From contig PBSM01000076.1 in assembly GCA_002726245.1 (NCBI GenBank), forward strand, positions 1 to 43,463: a stretch of DNA of 43,463 nt. Direction: 5' to 3'. Of the stretch, positions 8,094 through 16,075 are shown one piece after another. Position 1 is the first letter of the stretch. Every line of letters begins with the position of its first letter. Both the position numbers and the translations under genes were made by a program. The notes beneath the pieces were generated by a model, which saw nothing but the letters and a program-made list of their open reading frames with translations, made no database searches and had not been told where the DNA came from. The DNA comes from Planctomycetaceae bacterium. Its GTDB lineage: Bacteria > Planctomycetota > Planctomycetia > Pirellulales > Pirellulaceae.

Positions 8094-9239
8094 ATGCTTC
8101 ATCGATACCTGCTGCCTCGCATCGTCGCAACGTCAGTCATGCTTTGCCTCACCACTTGGGCGCTCGCCATGACTAGAGCCGATGCCGATGAGGAATCTCT
8201 GCGACTGTTATTGCCGGGCCAAGTGTTTGCGGTGGCTGGTGTGAAAACCAACGTCTACTTCGATAATATCGTGCTGACTCGGCAGCCAGCGGCATACAAG
8301 TTCGAGTTTGCATCGGACTTGGGAAACGTCGAAGAGCGCCGTTGGACCTGTACGCCAACCGCGGATCAAGTCGGAATCCATTCGATCGCCGTGACTGTCC
8401 GTGATGCGGAGGGCTCGGTTGTTGGTCGTGGCTCAACGCGTCTGCACGTTGTTTTAAGCAAGAGCGATAACAATGAAGTGGTTAAGATTCTCTTCGTCGG
8501 CGACAGCCTGACGCATGCGTCCGCGTACCCGAATGAGGTTGCCAGACTGCTCCGACAACCTGGCAATCCTGACTGGAAGATGCTTGGCACTCACAAGCCA
8601 AGTTCGGCGGCTAAGGATGTCGTCCACGAAGGCTATGGCGGCTGGACGTGGCAGAGATTCGTCACCCAGTACGAACCGAACCCCGACGGCACGTATCGAA
8701 AGCGGAGCAGCCCTTTCGTGTTCCTCAGCAATGATGGCAAGCCGGCTCTGAATGTTGAACGCTACTTCGCCGAATCGTGCAACGGCGAGCGGCCGGACTT
8801 TGTATTCTTCTTGCTGGGGATCAATGATTGCTTCAGCGCGGACCCCGAGGACTTAGAGGCGACCGATGAGCGTATCGACGGAATGTTGCAACACGCAGAT
8901 ACACTCCTCGCCGCTTTTCGCAAAGCCGCTCCCAACGCGGAACTCGCCGTCTGCCTGACGACTCCGCCGAATGCACGTGAGTCGGGCTTCGAAGCGAATT
9001 ACAAGGGACGATACCACCGATGGGGTTGGAAGCGGATACAACATCGGCTCGTCGAACGGCTTATGGCTCACGTCGCAGATCGGCAGGGAGGCCAGGTTTT
9101 CATCGCACCGACAGAATTGAATCTCGATCCTTTCGACGGTTATCCCGAGAACAACGGCGTGCATCCCAATGGGGTTGGATACCGGCAAATCGGCGCCAGC
9201 ATGTACGCCTGGCTCAAGTGGCGGCTTGCCGACAAGTGA
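8094..9239 (+). CDS. SGNH/GDSL hydrolase, exported
   Basis: From ATG 8094 (GGGAG ribosome site about 7 bases upstream; a GTG at 8064 is possible but lacks one) the protein has 381 residues. A signal peptide covers about 1-30, a beta-rich domain with an Ig-like flavour (residues 40-120) follows, then the hydrolase domain. Block I is FVGDSLT with Ser138, block III is LGIND (241-245), and block V is NGVHPNGVGY with catalytic His357. The usual Asp before that His is Asn, which is frequent in this branch and fits a Ser-His dyad. It likely removes acyl or acetyl groups from polysaccharides outside the cytoplasm. Confidence 0.86.
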   Translation: MLHRYLLPRIVATSVMLCLTTWALAMTRADADEESLRLLLPGQVFAVAGVKTNVYFDNIVLTRQPAAYKFEFASDLGNVEERRWTCTPTADQVGIHSIAVTVRDAEGSVVGRGSTRLHVVLSKSDNNEVVKILFVGDSLTHASAYPNEVARLLRQPGNPDWKMLGTHKPSSAAKDVVHEGYGGWTWQRFVTQYEPNPDGTYRKRSSPFVFLSNDGKPALNVERYFAESCNGERPDFVFFLLGINDCFSADPEDLEATDERIDGMLQHADTLLAAFRKAAPNAELAVCLTTPPNARESGFEANYKGRYHRWGWKRIQHRLVERLMAHVADRQGGQVFIAPTELNLDPFDGYPENNGVHPNGVGYRQIGASMYAWLKWRLADK

Positions 9240-9349
9240 CAAGGCCAGAGGACAGGCGCGAGGGCAGTTCCATACGCCGTGCGATTCGCTACGATAACGT
9301 CCAGTGCAAGCGATGGTTCGATCTTGGTCTAACTCGGAAAGTGCTGGTA

Positions 9350-9727
9350 ATGAGTGAAGCGAAGGTAAGCGGCGTTGTTCATGTCGTTGAGGAAACGAAG
9401 ACGTATGGGCAAAAGGGGTTTCGCAAGCGGCTGGTCGTGCTTGAGCAGGACAACGGAAATTTCACGAATTACGTCCCGGTCGAGTTCTTGCAAGACGCAT
9501 GTGATTCCGCGGATGAGCTGAACGTCGGCGATGAGGTCGAGGTGACCTACCGCTTAAGCGGCCGGAAGTGGCAGCGAGATCCGAGCAGCGAAGTTAAGTA
9601 CTTCCTTAATGCCGAAGCCACCAACTTCAAGGTGCTGAGTGGCGGCGGCGGAAGCTCTGCTCCCGATTCTGCCAGCGTTAACGATGCCTTGTCGGAAGCG
9701 GCCGACGATGACGACGTGCCGTTCTAA
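9350..9727 (+). CDS. DUF3127 protein with SSB-like acidic C-terminal tail
   Basis: The 125-residue protein starts at ATG 9350 (MSEAKVSGVVHVVEETKTYG). The stretch KGFRKRLVVLEQDNGNFTNYVPVEF followed by GDEVEVTYRLSGRKWQ and YFLNAEATNFKVL matches DUF3127, a small OB-like family best known from Bacteroidetes. After a Gly/Ser-rich linker the protein ends in EAADDDDVPF, very like the DDDIPF tail by which single-stranded DNA-binding protein recruits repair and replication partners. A role in binding single-stranded nucleic acid is therefore inferred, not shown. Its stop overlaps the stop of the convergent metallophosphoesterase gene (9724-9727). Confidence 0.82.
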   Translation: MSEAKVSGVVHVVEETKTYGQKGFRKRLVVLEQDNGNFTNYVPVEFLQDACDSADELNVGDEVEVTYRLSGRKWQRDPSSEVKYFLNAEATNFKVLSGGGGSSAPDSASVNDALSEAADDDDVPF

Positions 9728-10230
9728 GCGGGTGACTCTGGTTTGAGAAGATCAACGATCTGAGCGTCCATCGAGTCGGTCTCCAGCGCGACGATTGTCG
9801 GCCGTCCGTAGGTCCAGCCGCTAGTTTCGCCAGGGTTGATCCAAAGCCGCCCGCTCTCTTCTCGATGGATGCGAGGCTTGTGCGTGTGCGAGTAGATAAT
9901 GATGTCAATGTCATCAACAGGTTCGCGGATAAGTCCGCGCTGGTGAGTTAGAAGGACTCGCTTTCCGTCGGCTAAGCGAAAGCAGAACGGCGGGTCGCCG
10001 ATCTCACCGATGATCTGCATCCCGCCGCGAACACCAACCTTGTTGCCCTCGTTGTCCCCAAAGCTGGCGATCATGCGACAATTCAGTTTGCGCAGCGGCG
10101 GGATAGCGAAGGTCGATACAAGGTCGCCAGCAAAGACAACGAGTTCGCATTCGCGACGGTTGAATTCGGCGACAGCCAACCGAATGTTGTCGAGATGATC
10201 GTGAGTGTCCGCGAAGATGCCGATGCGCAT
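9724..10230 (-). CDS. YfcE-like metallophosphoesterase
   Basis: This 168-residue protein has the full set of calcineurin-type metal motifs: D8-x-H10, G35-D36, G58-D59-N60, H96 and SHTH (H115, H117). The length and order match the compact MJ0936/YfcE phosphodiesterases, which cleave model phosphodiesters with Mn or Ni; the physiological substrate is unknown. It lies downstream of hisC and hisB on the same strand, 74 bases after hisB with an inverted repeat in the gap, so cotranscription is possible but not certain. It overlaps the convergent DUF3127 gene by its stop codon. Confidence 0.9.
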   Translation of the reverse strand: MRIGIFADTHDHLDNIRLAVAEFNRRECELVVFAGDLVSTFAIPPLRKLNCRMIASFGDNEGNKVGVRGGMQIIGEIGDPPFCFRLADGKRVLLTHQRGLIREPVDDIDIIIYSHTHKPRIHREESGRLWINPGETSGWTYGRPTIVALETDSMDAQIVDLLKPESPA

Positions 10231-10238
10231 GGAACGGG

Positions 10239-10299
10239 AGTTTTCAGTTACAGTGTTCAGTTTTTAGCAGAATACTATCTTCACTGACAACTGAAAACT
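10239..10299. repeat. Short inverted repeat with AACTGAAAACT arms
   Basis: AGTTTTCAGTT at 10239-10249 is the perfect reverse complement of AACTGAAAACT at 10289-10299, and a second CAGTG match inside extends the pairing. It fills the gap between hisB and the metallophosphoesterase gene. It could act as a hairpin in the transcript or be a dispersed repeat copy. Confidence 0.7.
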
Positions 10300-10304
10300 G
10301 GCAA

Positions 10305-10898
10305 CTACCCGTTCAGCGTGCCCTTCGTGCTCGGCACGCCTGTCGTACGAGGGTCATTCTCGACCGCCATACGGAGCGAACGGGCAGCACTTTTGAAGAT
10401 CGCTTCGCTGACATGGTGGCTGTTGCGGCCATGATGTAAGACAACGTGCAGGTTGCAAAGCGCGTTGGCGGCTGTCGCCTGCCAAAAATCTTCGACCAGT
10501 TCGCTGTCGAAATCGCCAATCTTTTGCGATGGGAAGTCCGCAGCGAAGACCATGAAGTAGCGGCCGCTCAGGTCAATCGCTGTGGTGACGAGAGTCTCTT
10601 CCATAGGCAGCGTGAAGTGACCATAGCGGCGGATGCCGACTTTGTCGCCCAAGGCCTCCTTGATCGCTTGACCGAAGCAGATCCCAACGTCTTCCACGGT
10701 ATGATGCTGATCGACGTCCAAATCACCGCTGGCTTTAACCTTCAAGTCGATAACCGCATGACGGGTCAACAATTCCAACATGTGATCGAAGAAGCCGACG
10801 CCGGTTTGGATCTCGCCAGTGCCGCTGCCGTCGAGATTCAGCTCGAGCGAGATATCGGTTTCGTTCGTTTGGCGATCGATCTTGGCGGTGCGTGACAT
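10305..10898 (-). CDS. hisB: Imidazoleglycerol-phosphate dehydratase
   Basis: At 197 residues this is the monofunctional form of the enzyme that dehydrates imidazoleglycerol phosphate to imidazoleacetol phosphate in histidine biosynthesis. The diagnostic Mn-binding segments are present: [23 protein letters not shown] and [17 protein letters not shown]. The start ATG 10898 gives [16 protein letters not shown], normal for the family. No phosphatase domain is fused. It follows hisC on the same strand, separated by 110 bases that hold a long perfect inverted repeat; the two catalyse consecutive steps, so an operon is likely. Confidence 0.96.
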   Translation of the reverse strand: MSRTAKIDRQTNETDISLELNLDGSGTGEIQTGVGFFDHMLELLTRHAVIDLKVKASGDLDVDQHHTVEDVGICFGQAIKEALGDKVGIRRYGHFTLPMEETLVTTAIDLSGRYFMVFAADFPSQKIGDFDSELVEDFWQATAANALCNLHVVLHHGRNSHHVSEAIFKSAARSLRMAVENDPRTTGVPSTKGTLNG

Positions 10899-10920
10899 AA
10901 TGTCGCTATCTCACCTGTAG

Positions 10921-11000
10921 GTAGGTCTCGCGAGCCGAGCGGGACCTCTAATCGGAGCGGGCGATTTCGCGTCAGGTCCCGCTCGGCTCGCGAGACCTAC
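10921..11000. repeat. 27-bp perfect inverted repeat between hisC and hisB
   Basis: Bases 10921-10947 are the exact reverse complement of 10974-11000, with a 26-base loop. The ends are GTAGGTC and GACCTAC. Very GC-rich arms would form a strong hairpin in the hisC-hisB transcript. The ends are shared with elements at 32858 and 40021, so this is one member of a dispersed family. Confidence 0.9.
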
Positions 11001-11008
11001 TGAGATGG

Positions 11009-12049
11009 CTACATGGATTTCAACAAACCGATACACGCATCGACTTGCTCGTCTGTGCCAACACTAATGCGCAATCCGTCGCCCCAGTCAGCATAGTTCA
11101 TGTATCGGATCAGAACTCGGTTCTTTTTCAACTCCTCATAGATCGGTTGTACGGGTCGCTCCGTATGCGTACACCAGACGAAGTTGGCTTGTGAGGGGAC
11201 GACCGAAAATCCGAGTTGCTCCAGGTCGCCGCTCATGCGTTGACGCGTCGCGAGTACCTTCGATCGGTTCTCTTGCAGCCAATCCTGGTCATCGATTGCT
11301 GCAGTGGCACCAGCGATTGACAACGCGTCACAGTTGTAGGAATCCTTCACTTTCAGGAACTGTTCGATCATCTCTGGCTGCGCGATCAAGAAGCCGAATC
11401 GTAAGCCGGCGAGCCCGTAAGACTTGCTCAGCGTCCGCGACACCATGATCTTCTTATTACGTTTGACGAGTTCGGTGCAATTCTGATCTGCGAAGTCGGC
11501 ATACGCTTCGTCAACAACCAACGGACACGGCAGCCGCTCCGCAATCCGCAACACGCGTTCGGGTGAGAGAACGGTTCCTGAAGGGCTGTTCGGACACGGT
11601 AGAAACGCCAGCTTCAAGTTCCCTTTCGGAACAATAAACGTATCGGGCAAGGACCAATCTTCAGCAAAGCGAACTTCCTCGTATTTCGCTCCTTGGATCT
11701 CTGCAAGCGTTCGATACAAGATGTAACTTGGATACGGCAGCCGCAGCAACTGGCCTTCGCTGACGAACGCGCGAGTCAAGATGGTAAGAACATCGTCGCT
11801 GCCATTGCCGCACAGAATCCAATCGGGCTCGACCCCATATACCTCGGCCGCGCGATTTCGAAACGAAGTCGCAACGGGATCGGGATACTTGATCAAACCG
11901 CCTTCAAGCGCGCTCTGAATCGCTTGCGTTACCTTCGGCGAGGGTGGATACGGATTCTCGTTCGTGTTCAGCTTGATAAACTTGCCAGCCTGTGGTTGTT
12001 CCCCCGGCACGTAACCTGACATAGCGGCGATGTTGGGGCGAACAGACAT
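11009..12049 (-). CDS. hisC: Histidinol-phosphate aminotransferase
   Basis: The 346-residue fold-type I PLP enzyme converts imidazoleacetol phosphate and glutamate to histidinol phosphate. Seen are the N-terminal KLNTNENPYPPSP, the LCGNGSDDVLTIL segment, PNSPSGTVLSPE, VVDEAYADF and the PLP-lysine motif SRTLSKSYGLAGLRFG. Length and motif order are those of HisC. It precedes hisB on the same strand with a repeat-filled 110-base gap. Its upstream region (12050-12431) is shared with a divergent oxidoreductase gene and also carries repeat sequence. Confidence 0.95.
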   Translation of the reverse strand: MSVRPNIAAMSGYVPGEQPQAGKFIKLNTNENPYPPSPKVTQAIQSALEGGLIKYPDPVATSFRNRAAEVYGVEPDWILCGNGSDDVLTILTRAFVSEGQLLRLPYPSYILYRTLAEIQGAKYEEVRFAEDWSLPDTFIVPKGNLKLAFLPCPNSPSGTVLSPERVLRIAERLPCPLVVDEAYADFADQNCTELVKRNKKIMVSRTLSKSYGLAGLRFGFLIAQPEMIEQFLKVKDSYNCDALSIAGATAAIDDQDWLQENRSKVLATRQRMSGDLEQLGFSVVPSQANFVWCTHTERPVQPIYEELKKNRVLIRYMNYADWGDGLRISVGTDEQVDACIGLLKSM

Positions 12050-12163
12050 GGTGTATGCAAACGGTCTTGGACTCGAAGCGAGTTGGTCAGTCCCGGTAGG
12101 TTATGCTTTATACCGCTCGCGGTTGAAAGTGGCACTTTCACAAAACCGTTGTCACAAGATACA

Positions 12164-12266
12164 AAAGCCCCGGGGGCGACACAATCGATCACCCACCACT
12201 TGGATGTAGTCCCGGGGCTTTGGCGTTGTTTGCCTCCGTCGTGGGGCTTACGCGGGCGCAAGCCCC
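12164..12266. repeat. GC-rich double hairpin in the hisC / oxidoreductase intergenic region
   Basis: AAAGCCCCGGG (12164-12174) pairs perfectly with CCCGGGGCTTT (12211-12221), and GGGGCTT (12243-12249) pairs with AAGCCCC (12260-12266). The wording AAAGCCCC...GGGGCGACACA and GGGGCTTACGC...GCCCCAGG recurs in the element at 25136-25381, so this is probably a diverged or partial copy. The rest of the 382-base intergenic region (12050-12431) shows no gene. Confidence 0.7.
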
Positions 12267-12431
12267 AGGGTCACAGTCCTTCATAGCAAATCGCGATTAT
12301 CTCCCAACATATCCCATTACATGTTCGCCCGCTTTCTTGCAAATCTCGCCCTACAGGATTATCGTGTCGGGCAGGCAAGGACGTCTCACGCCTTGTAGCC
12401 TCACCTTGAATACTCAGTAGGAGCCGAGCAA

Positions 12432-13754
12432 ATGTCCAGGCAAGTCACTCGCCGACGATTCGTTCAAACGACCGCAGCCGCGGCAACGATTGGTTACTTC
12501 GTTAATCCGACGGAGGCTCAGGAATCGAATTCGCCCAACGAAAAACTGAACATCGCGGCGGTCGGAGCGACCGGACGAGCCGGTGCCAACGTTGCTGGTG
12601 TTTCGACGCAGAATATCGTCGCGATTGCGGATGTCGATCGCTCGCTCTTGGAAAAGGGAAGCGTCAAATACGCGAACGCTCGCAAGTATCGCGACTATCG
12701 CAAGATGCTGGAGAAGGAAGAGAAGAACATCGATGCGGTTGTTGTCGGCACACCCGATCATTCGCACGCACCGGCCGCGGCGATGGCGTTGCGACTGAAG
12801 AAACATGTCTATTGCGAAAAGCCGCTAACGCATACCGTCTACGAAGCTCGCACGCTGGCGAATCTTGCCAAAGAAAACAATCTTGTCACACAGATGGGTA
12901 CGCAAATTCATTCGCTTGACAACTACCGCCGAGTTGTCGAGTTGATCGAAACGAAGGCGATCGGCGAAGTGAAAGAGGTTCACGTTTGGGCGAGCGCTGT
13001 TTATACAGGTGCCAAGTTCACCACGAACACAACCGCGCCCGATCATCTCGATTGGGATCTATGGTTGGGACCGGCGCAGAAGCGGCCGTACAGCGAAGGC
13101 GTTCATCCTTTCAAGTGGCGGAGCTTCTGGGACTACGGCACAGGCTCACTGGGAGACTTCGGTTGTCACTACATGGACCTCGCGCATTGGGCGCTGAAGC
13201 TTCAGAATCCCACGTCCGTTGTCGCGGAAGGGCCCGCATACGATCCCGTAAGCACGCCCGCGTGGTGCATCGCTAATTACGAATACCCGCCGCGTGAGAA
13301 GCTGCCGGCGTTGAAGTTGACTTGGTACGACAGTGGCAAGAAGCCGGAACAACTGCAACGGGTCGTTGCTCGCGGACCGAAAGACCAAGATGGCAAGCCA
13401 ATGAGTACAAACAGCGGACAACTCTTTGTCGGCGACAAGGGGATGTTGCTGTCGAACTACGGCCAACGTTCCTTGCTGCCGACGAAAGACTTCTCTGACT
13501 TCAAGCCGCCAGAACCTTATATCGCCAAGTCGATCGGTCACCACGCCGAGTGGCTCAATGCGATCAAGAACGGCGGCCCGACGACATGCAACTTCGAGTA
13601 TTCGGGCGGGTTGGCGGAGTCCGTTCTGCTCGGCACAGTGGCCTATCGCGCTGGTGAGAAGATCGAATGGGATTCAGAGAATCTCAAAGTAACCAATTCC
13701 GCGAAGGCTCAGCAGTTTGTACACAAAGAGTATCGCAAAGGCTGGACGCTCTGA
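12432..13754 (+). CDS. Gfo/Idh/MocA oxidoreductase, Tat-exported
   Basis: The 440-residue protein begins with a twin-arginine-type leader (TRRRFVQTTAAAATIGYF, about residues 1-30), then the Rossmann domain (NIAAVGATGRAG at about 40) and the catalytic EKP motif at 129-131. The C-terminal half is the alpha/beta dimerisation domain (HLDWDLWLGPA, FWDYGTGSLGDFGCHYMD), typical of the exported planctomycete branch. Such enzymes oxidise or epimerise sugars with a tightly bound NAD(P). AGGAG upstream supports the ATG at 12432. A second oxidoreductase follows 54 bases later, so the pair is likely an operon. The substrate is unknown. Confidence 0.92.
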   Translation: MSRQVTRRRFVQTTAAAATIGYFVNPTEAQESNSPNEKLNIAAVGATGRAGANVAGVSTQNIVAIADVDRSLLEKGSVKYANARKYRDYRKMLEKEEKNIDAVVVGTPDHSHAPAAAMALRLKKHVYCEKPLTHTVYEARTLANLAKENNLVTQMGTQIHSLDNYRRVVELIETKAIGEVKEVHVWASAVYTGAKFTTNTTAPDHLDWDLWLGPAQKRPYSEGVHPFKWRSFWDYGTGSLGDFGCHYMDLAHWALKLQNPTSVVAEGPAYDPVSTPAWCIANYEYPPREKLPALKLTWYDSGKKPEQLQRVVARGPKDQDGKPMSTNSGQLFVGDKGMLLSNYGQRSLLPTKDFSDFKPPEPYIAKSIGHHAEWLNAIKNGGPTTCNFEYSGGLAESVLLGTVAYRAGEKIEWDSENLKVTNSAKAQQFVHKEYRKGWTL

Positions 13755-13808
13755 GATGCGATGCTACTGAAGTCATAACCCCCCAATCCACTCCACCGGA
13801 GGCTTACG

Positions 13809-15098
13809 ATGTCTGACTCGATCAACCGCCGTAACTTTATTGGAACGTCTGCCGCCAGCACTGCTGCGGCTGGTCTCAGCCTTTCTACAGCTCAAGCTCT
13901 CGCAGCCTCATCGCCGAACAACAAGGTTGTTGTCGGTGTGATGGGACTCAGCCGCGGGGCATCGTTGGCTGATAGCTATGCGAAAATGGAGAACGTCGAA
14001 GTGAAGTACGTTTGCGACATCGATTCGACGCGGGCGGAGAAGGTCGCGGAGAGAGTGGAAGGAGTGAGTGGCAAAGCACCGCAAGCCATCGGCGACTTCC
14101 GCAGGATCCTCGACGACAAGCAAGTCGATGCGCTCGTCTGTGCCGCCCCGAATCACTGGCACGGGCCGGCGACGATCCTTGGTTGTTCGGCGGGCAAGCA
14201 TGTGTATGTCGAAAAGCCGTGTAGCCACAATCCGCGCGAGGGCGAGTTGATGATCGAGGCGGCTCGGAAACACAAACGCGCTGTCCAGGTCGGCACTCAA
14301 CGGCGCAGCGGAGACGGTTGGCTCGACGCGATTGCTAAGCTGCACGCGGGTGCGATTGGCAACGTCTACCATGTGCGGGCTTTCTACGCCAGCGCTCGCC
14401 CCTCCATCGGCAAGGGGAAGCCGGTCGATGTTCCTTCTCACGTCGATTATGAACTGTGGCAGGGCCCCGCTCCGCGTAAGCCTTACCTCAGCAACGTTGT
14501 GCATTACAACTGGCATTGGCGCTGGCATTGGGGCAACGGCGAACTGGGGAACAACGGCGTCCACACGCTGGATTTGTGCCGTTGGGGGGCGAATGTCGAT
14601 TTCCCAACGCAAGTGACCTCAAGCGGCGGCCGCTACCATTGGGACGACGATCAAGAAACGCCCGACACGCATACGGTCAGCTACGAGTTCGGCGGCAAGT
14701 GCCAGATCACGTGGCAAGGAACAAGTTGCAATCGGCATGGCGCGGGATTTGTGACGTTCTATGGCGATAAAGGGACGCTCGATGTCGATAGCAATGGGAA
14801 GTACAAGCTCTACGACAAGGGCGACAAAGTCGTTGAAGAAAGGAAGGATGCCCGTTACACCAATGAATTTCATATCGCCAACTTCCTGGCCGCGATTCGC
14901 AACGACAAGCCGCTAGACCTGGCGGCGGAGATCGCCGAAGGCCACAAGAGCACGTTGCTGTGCCATCTTGGAAACATTTCGCAGCGGGTTGGCCGCTCAC
15001 TGAGTTGTGACCCGCGGAACGGCCATATCTTGAACGACAAAGAAGCGATGGAGCTTTGGGGTCGCGAGTATGAACCGGGATGGGAGCCGAAGGTGTAA
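13809..15098 (+). CDS. Gfo/Idh/MocA oxidoreductase, Tat-exported
   Basis: This 429-residue protein has a Tat-like leader (NRRNFIGTSAASTAAAGLSL), a Rossmann domain from about residue 38 and an intact catalytic EKP at 135-137 (YVEKPCSH). Its C-terminal domain carries DYELWQGPAPRKPY and NWHWRWHWGNGELGNNGVH, the hallmark of the planctomycete secreted branch. A perfect GGAGG lies 7 bases before the ATG. It shares the organisation of the preceding gene but is clearly diverged, so the pair may act on different sugars or at successive steps. After its stop comes a repeat-bearing intergenic region. Confidence 0.92.
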   Translation: MSDSINRRNFIGTSAASTAAAGLSLSTAQALAASSPNNKVVVGVMGLSRGASLADSYAKMENVEVKYVCDIDSTRAEKVAERVEGVSGKAPQAIGDFRRILDDKQVDALVCAAPNHWHGPATILGCSAGKHVYVEKPCSHNPREGELMIEAARKHKRAVQVGTQRRSGDGWLDAIAKLHAGAIGNVYHVRAFYASARPSIGKGKPVDVPSHVDYELWQGPAPRKPYLSNVVHYNWHWRWHWGNGELGNNGVHTLDLCRWGANVDFPTQVTSSGGRYHWDDDQETPDTHTVSYEFGGKCQITWQGTSCNRHGAGFVTFYGDKGTLDVDSNGKYKLYDKGDKVVEERKDARYTNEFHIANFLAAIRNDKPLDLAAEIAEGHKSTLLCHLGNISQRVGRSLSCDPRNGHILNDKEAMELWGREYEPGWEPKV

Positions 15099-15101
15099 TG
15101 A

Positions 15102-15178
15102 CTAATGACGAAGGATCTAATGACGAAAGAATGACGAAGCTCGAATGCCGAGAGTAGGAATTCCTAGTTCGTCATTAG
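15102..15178. repeat. TAATGACGAA repeat cluster with inverted ends
   Basis: CTAATGACGAA at 15102-15112 is the perfect reverse complement of TTCGTCATTAG at 15168-15178, and further copies of AATGACGAA occur at about 15119-15127 and 15131-15138. It sits in the 186-base gap after the second Tat oxidoreductase gene. The mixed direct and inverted layout suggests a mobile or dispersed repeat rather than a simple terminator. Confidence 0.65.
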
Positions 15179-15284
15179 CACTGCGGATTTCTTTAGTCAT
15201 TTCCTCCCCGCTCGCCTGCGAGACCGCTCGCTTCTACAATGAGCCGTTCGTGATCGGCTTCTAGTTTCGGAGTGACTCGTATCA

Positions 15285-16040
15285 ATGGCGTTTCAACTGA
15301 GCGGACATGTCGCCTTTGTAACCGGCAGCAGCCGAGGTCTTGGCAAGGGTGTCGCGATGACCTTAGGGCGAGCGGGCGCCAAGGTGGCGTTCAACTACCT
15401 GAATAACCAACAGATCGCGAAAACCACCTTCGAAGAATTCAAAGCGGCTGGTGGCGAAGGGATACTAATTCACGGTGATGCTTCGGACGAAGCGACTGTG
15501 AATGACATGTGTGCTCAAATCGCAAGCGAGCTCGGGCCGATCGACATCTTGGTCCCCAATGCCACTCCCGACCAACCGCAGATGCCGATCGAAGAGTTCA
15601 CTTGGCAGCATTGCCAAGACATGATCGACTTCTTCATCAAGAGTCCGTTCTTGCTGACGAGAGCCTGTCTGGCGGGGATGAAGGAGAAGCGGTGGGGCCG
15701 CATCATCAACATTACGAGCGAAGTCTATCACCGATCGGTTGGTAACTTCGTGGCTTACGTGTCGGCCAAAGGCGGGCAGACTGGTTTCACGCGCAGTATG
15801 GCAACCGAACTGGCGCCGTTTGGCATCACGGTCAACTCAGTTGCCCCGGGCTGGATCCCAACCGAGCGGCATGCGGACGATCCGCAGGAGACGAAAGATG
15901 CGTATCGCGCCATCATCCCAGCCGATCGCTGGGGAACGCCGCGGGATATCGGCGATGCTGTGCTCTATTTTGCGAGCGCGGAAGCGTCTTTCGTCACCGG
16001 TCAGACCTTGTGCGTGAATGGCGGCCTGACGCCGTGGTAA
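15285..16040 (+). CDS. SDR family oxidoreductase (FabG-like)
   Basis: The 251-residue protein is a classical short-chain dehydrogenase: cofactor motif T13-G14-SSR-G18-L-G20, N92-A-T (a variant of NAG), catalytic Ser145, Tyr158 and Lys162 (YVSAK), and a C-terminal VTGQTLCVNGGLTPW. It reduces or oxidises a carbonyl/hydroxyl with NAD(P). The Thr in place of Gly after N92-A is slightly unusual. It precedes a sugar-binding lipoprotein by 35 bases and then folD, so a three-gene transcript is likely. The context does not identify the substrate, and fatty-acid synthesis is only one possibility. Confidence 0.9.
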   Translation: MAFQLSGHVAFVTGSSRGLGKGVAMTLGRAGAKVAFNYLNNQQIAKTTFEEFKAAGGEGILIHGDASDEATVNDMCAQIASELGPIDILVPNATPDQPQMPIEEFTWQHCQDMIDFFIKSPFLLTRACLAGMKEKRWGRIINITSEVYHRSVGNFVAYVSAKGGQTGFTRSMATELAPFGITVNSVAPGWIPTERHADDPQETKDAYRAIIPADRWGTPRDIGDAVLYFASAEASFVTGQTLCVNGGLTPW

Positions 16041-16075
16041 CAGCGAAATCGTTAGCTTTCACTGGGAGAGATGAA

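Noticed and set aside
10446..10895. A 149-residue open frame on the plus strand
   Set aside because: It is fully antisense to hisB, which has all catalytic motifs.
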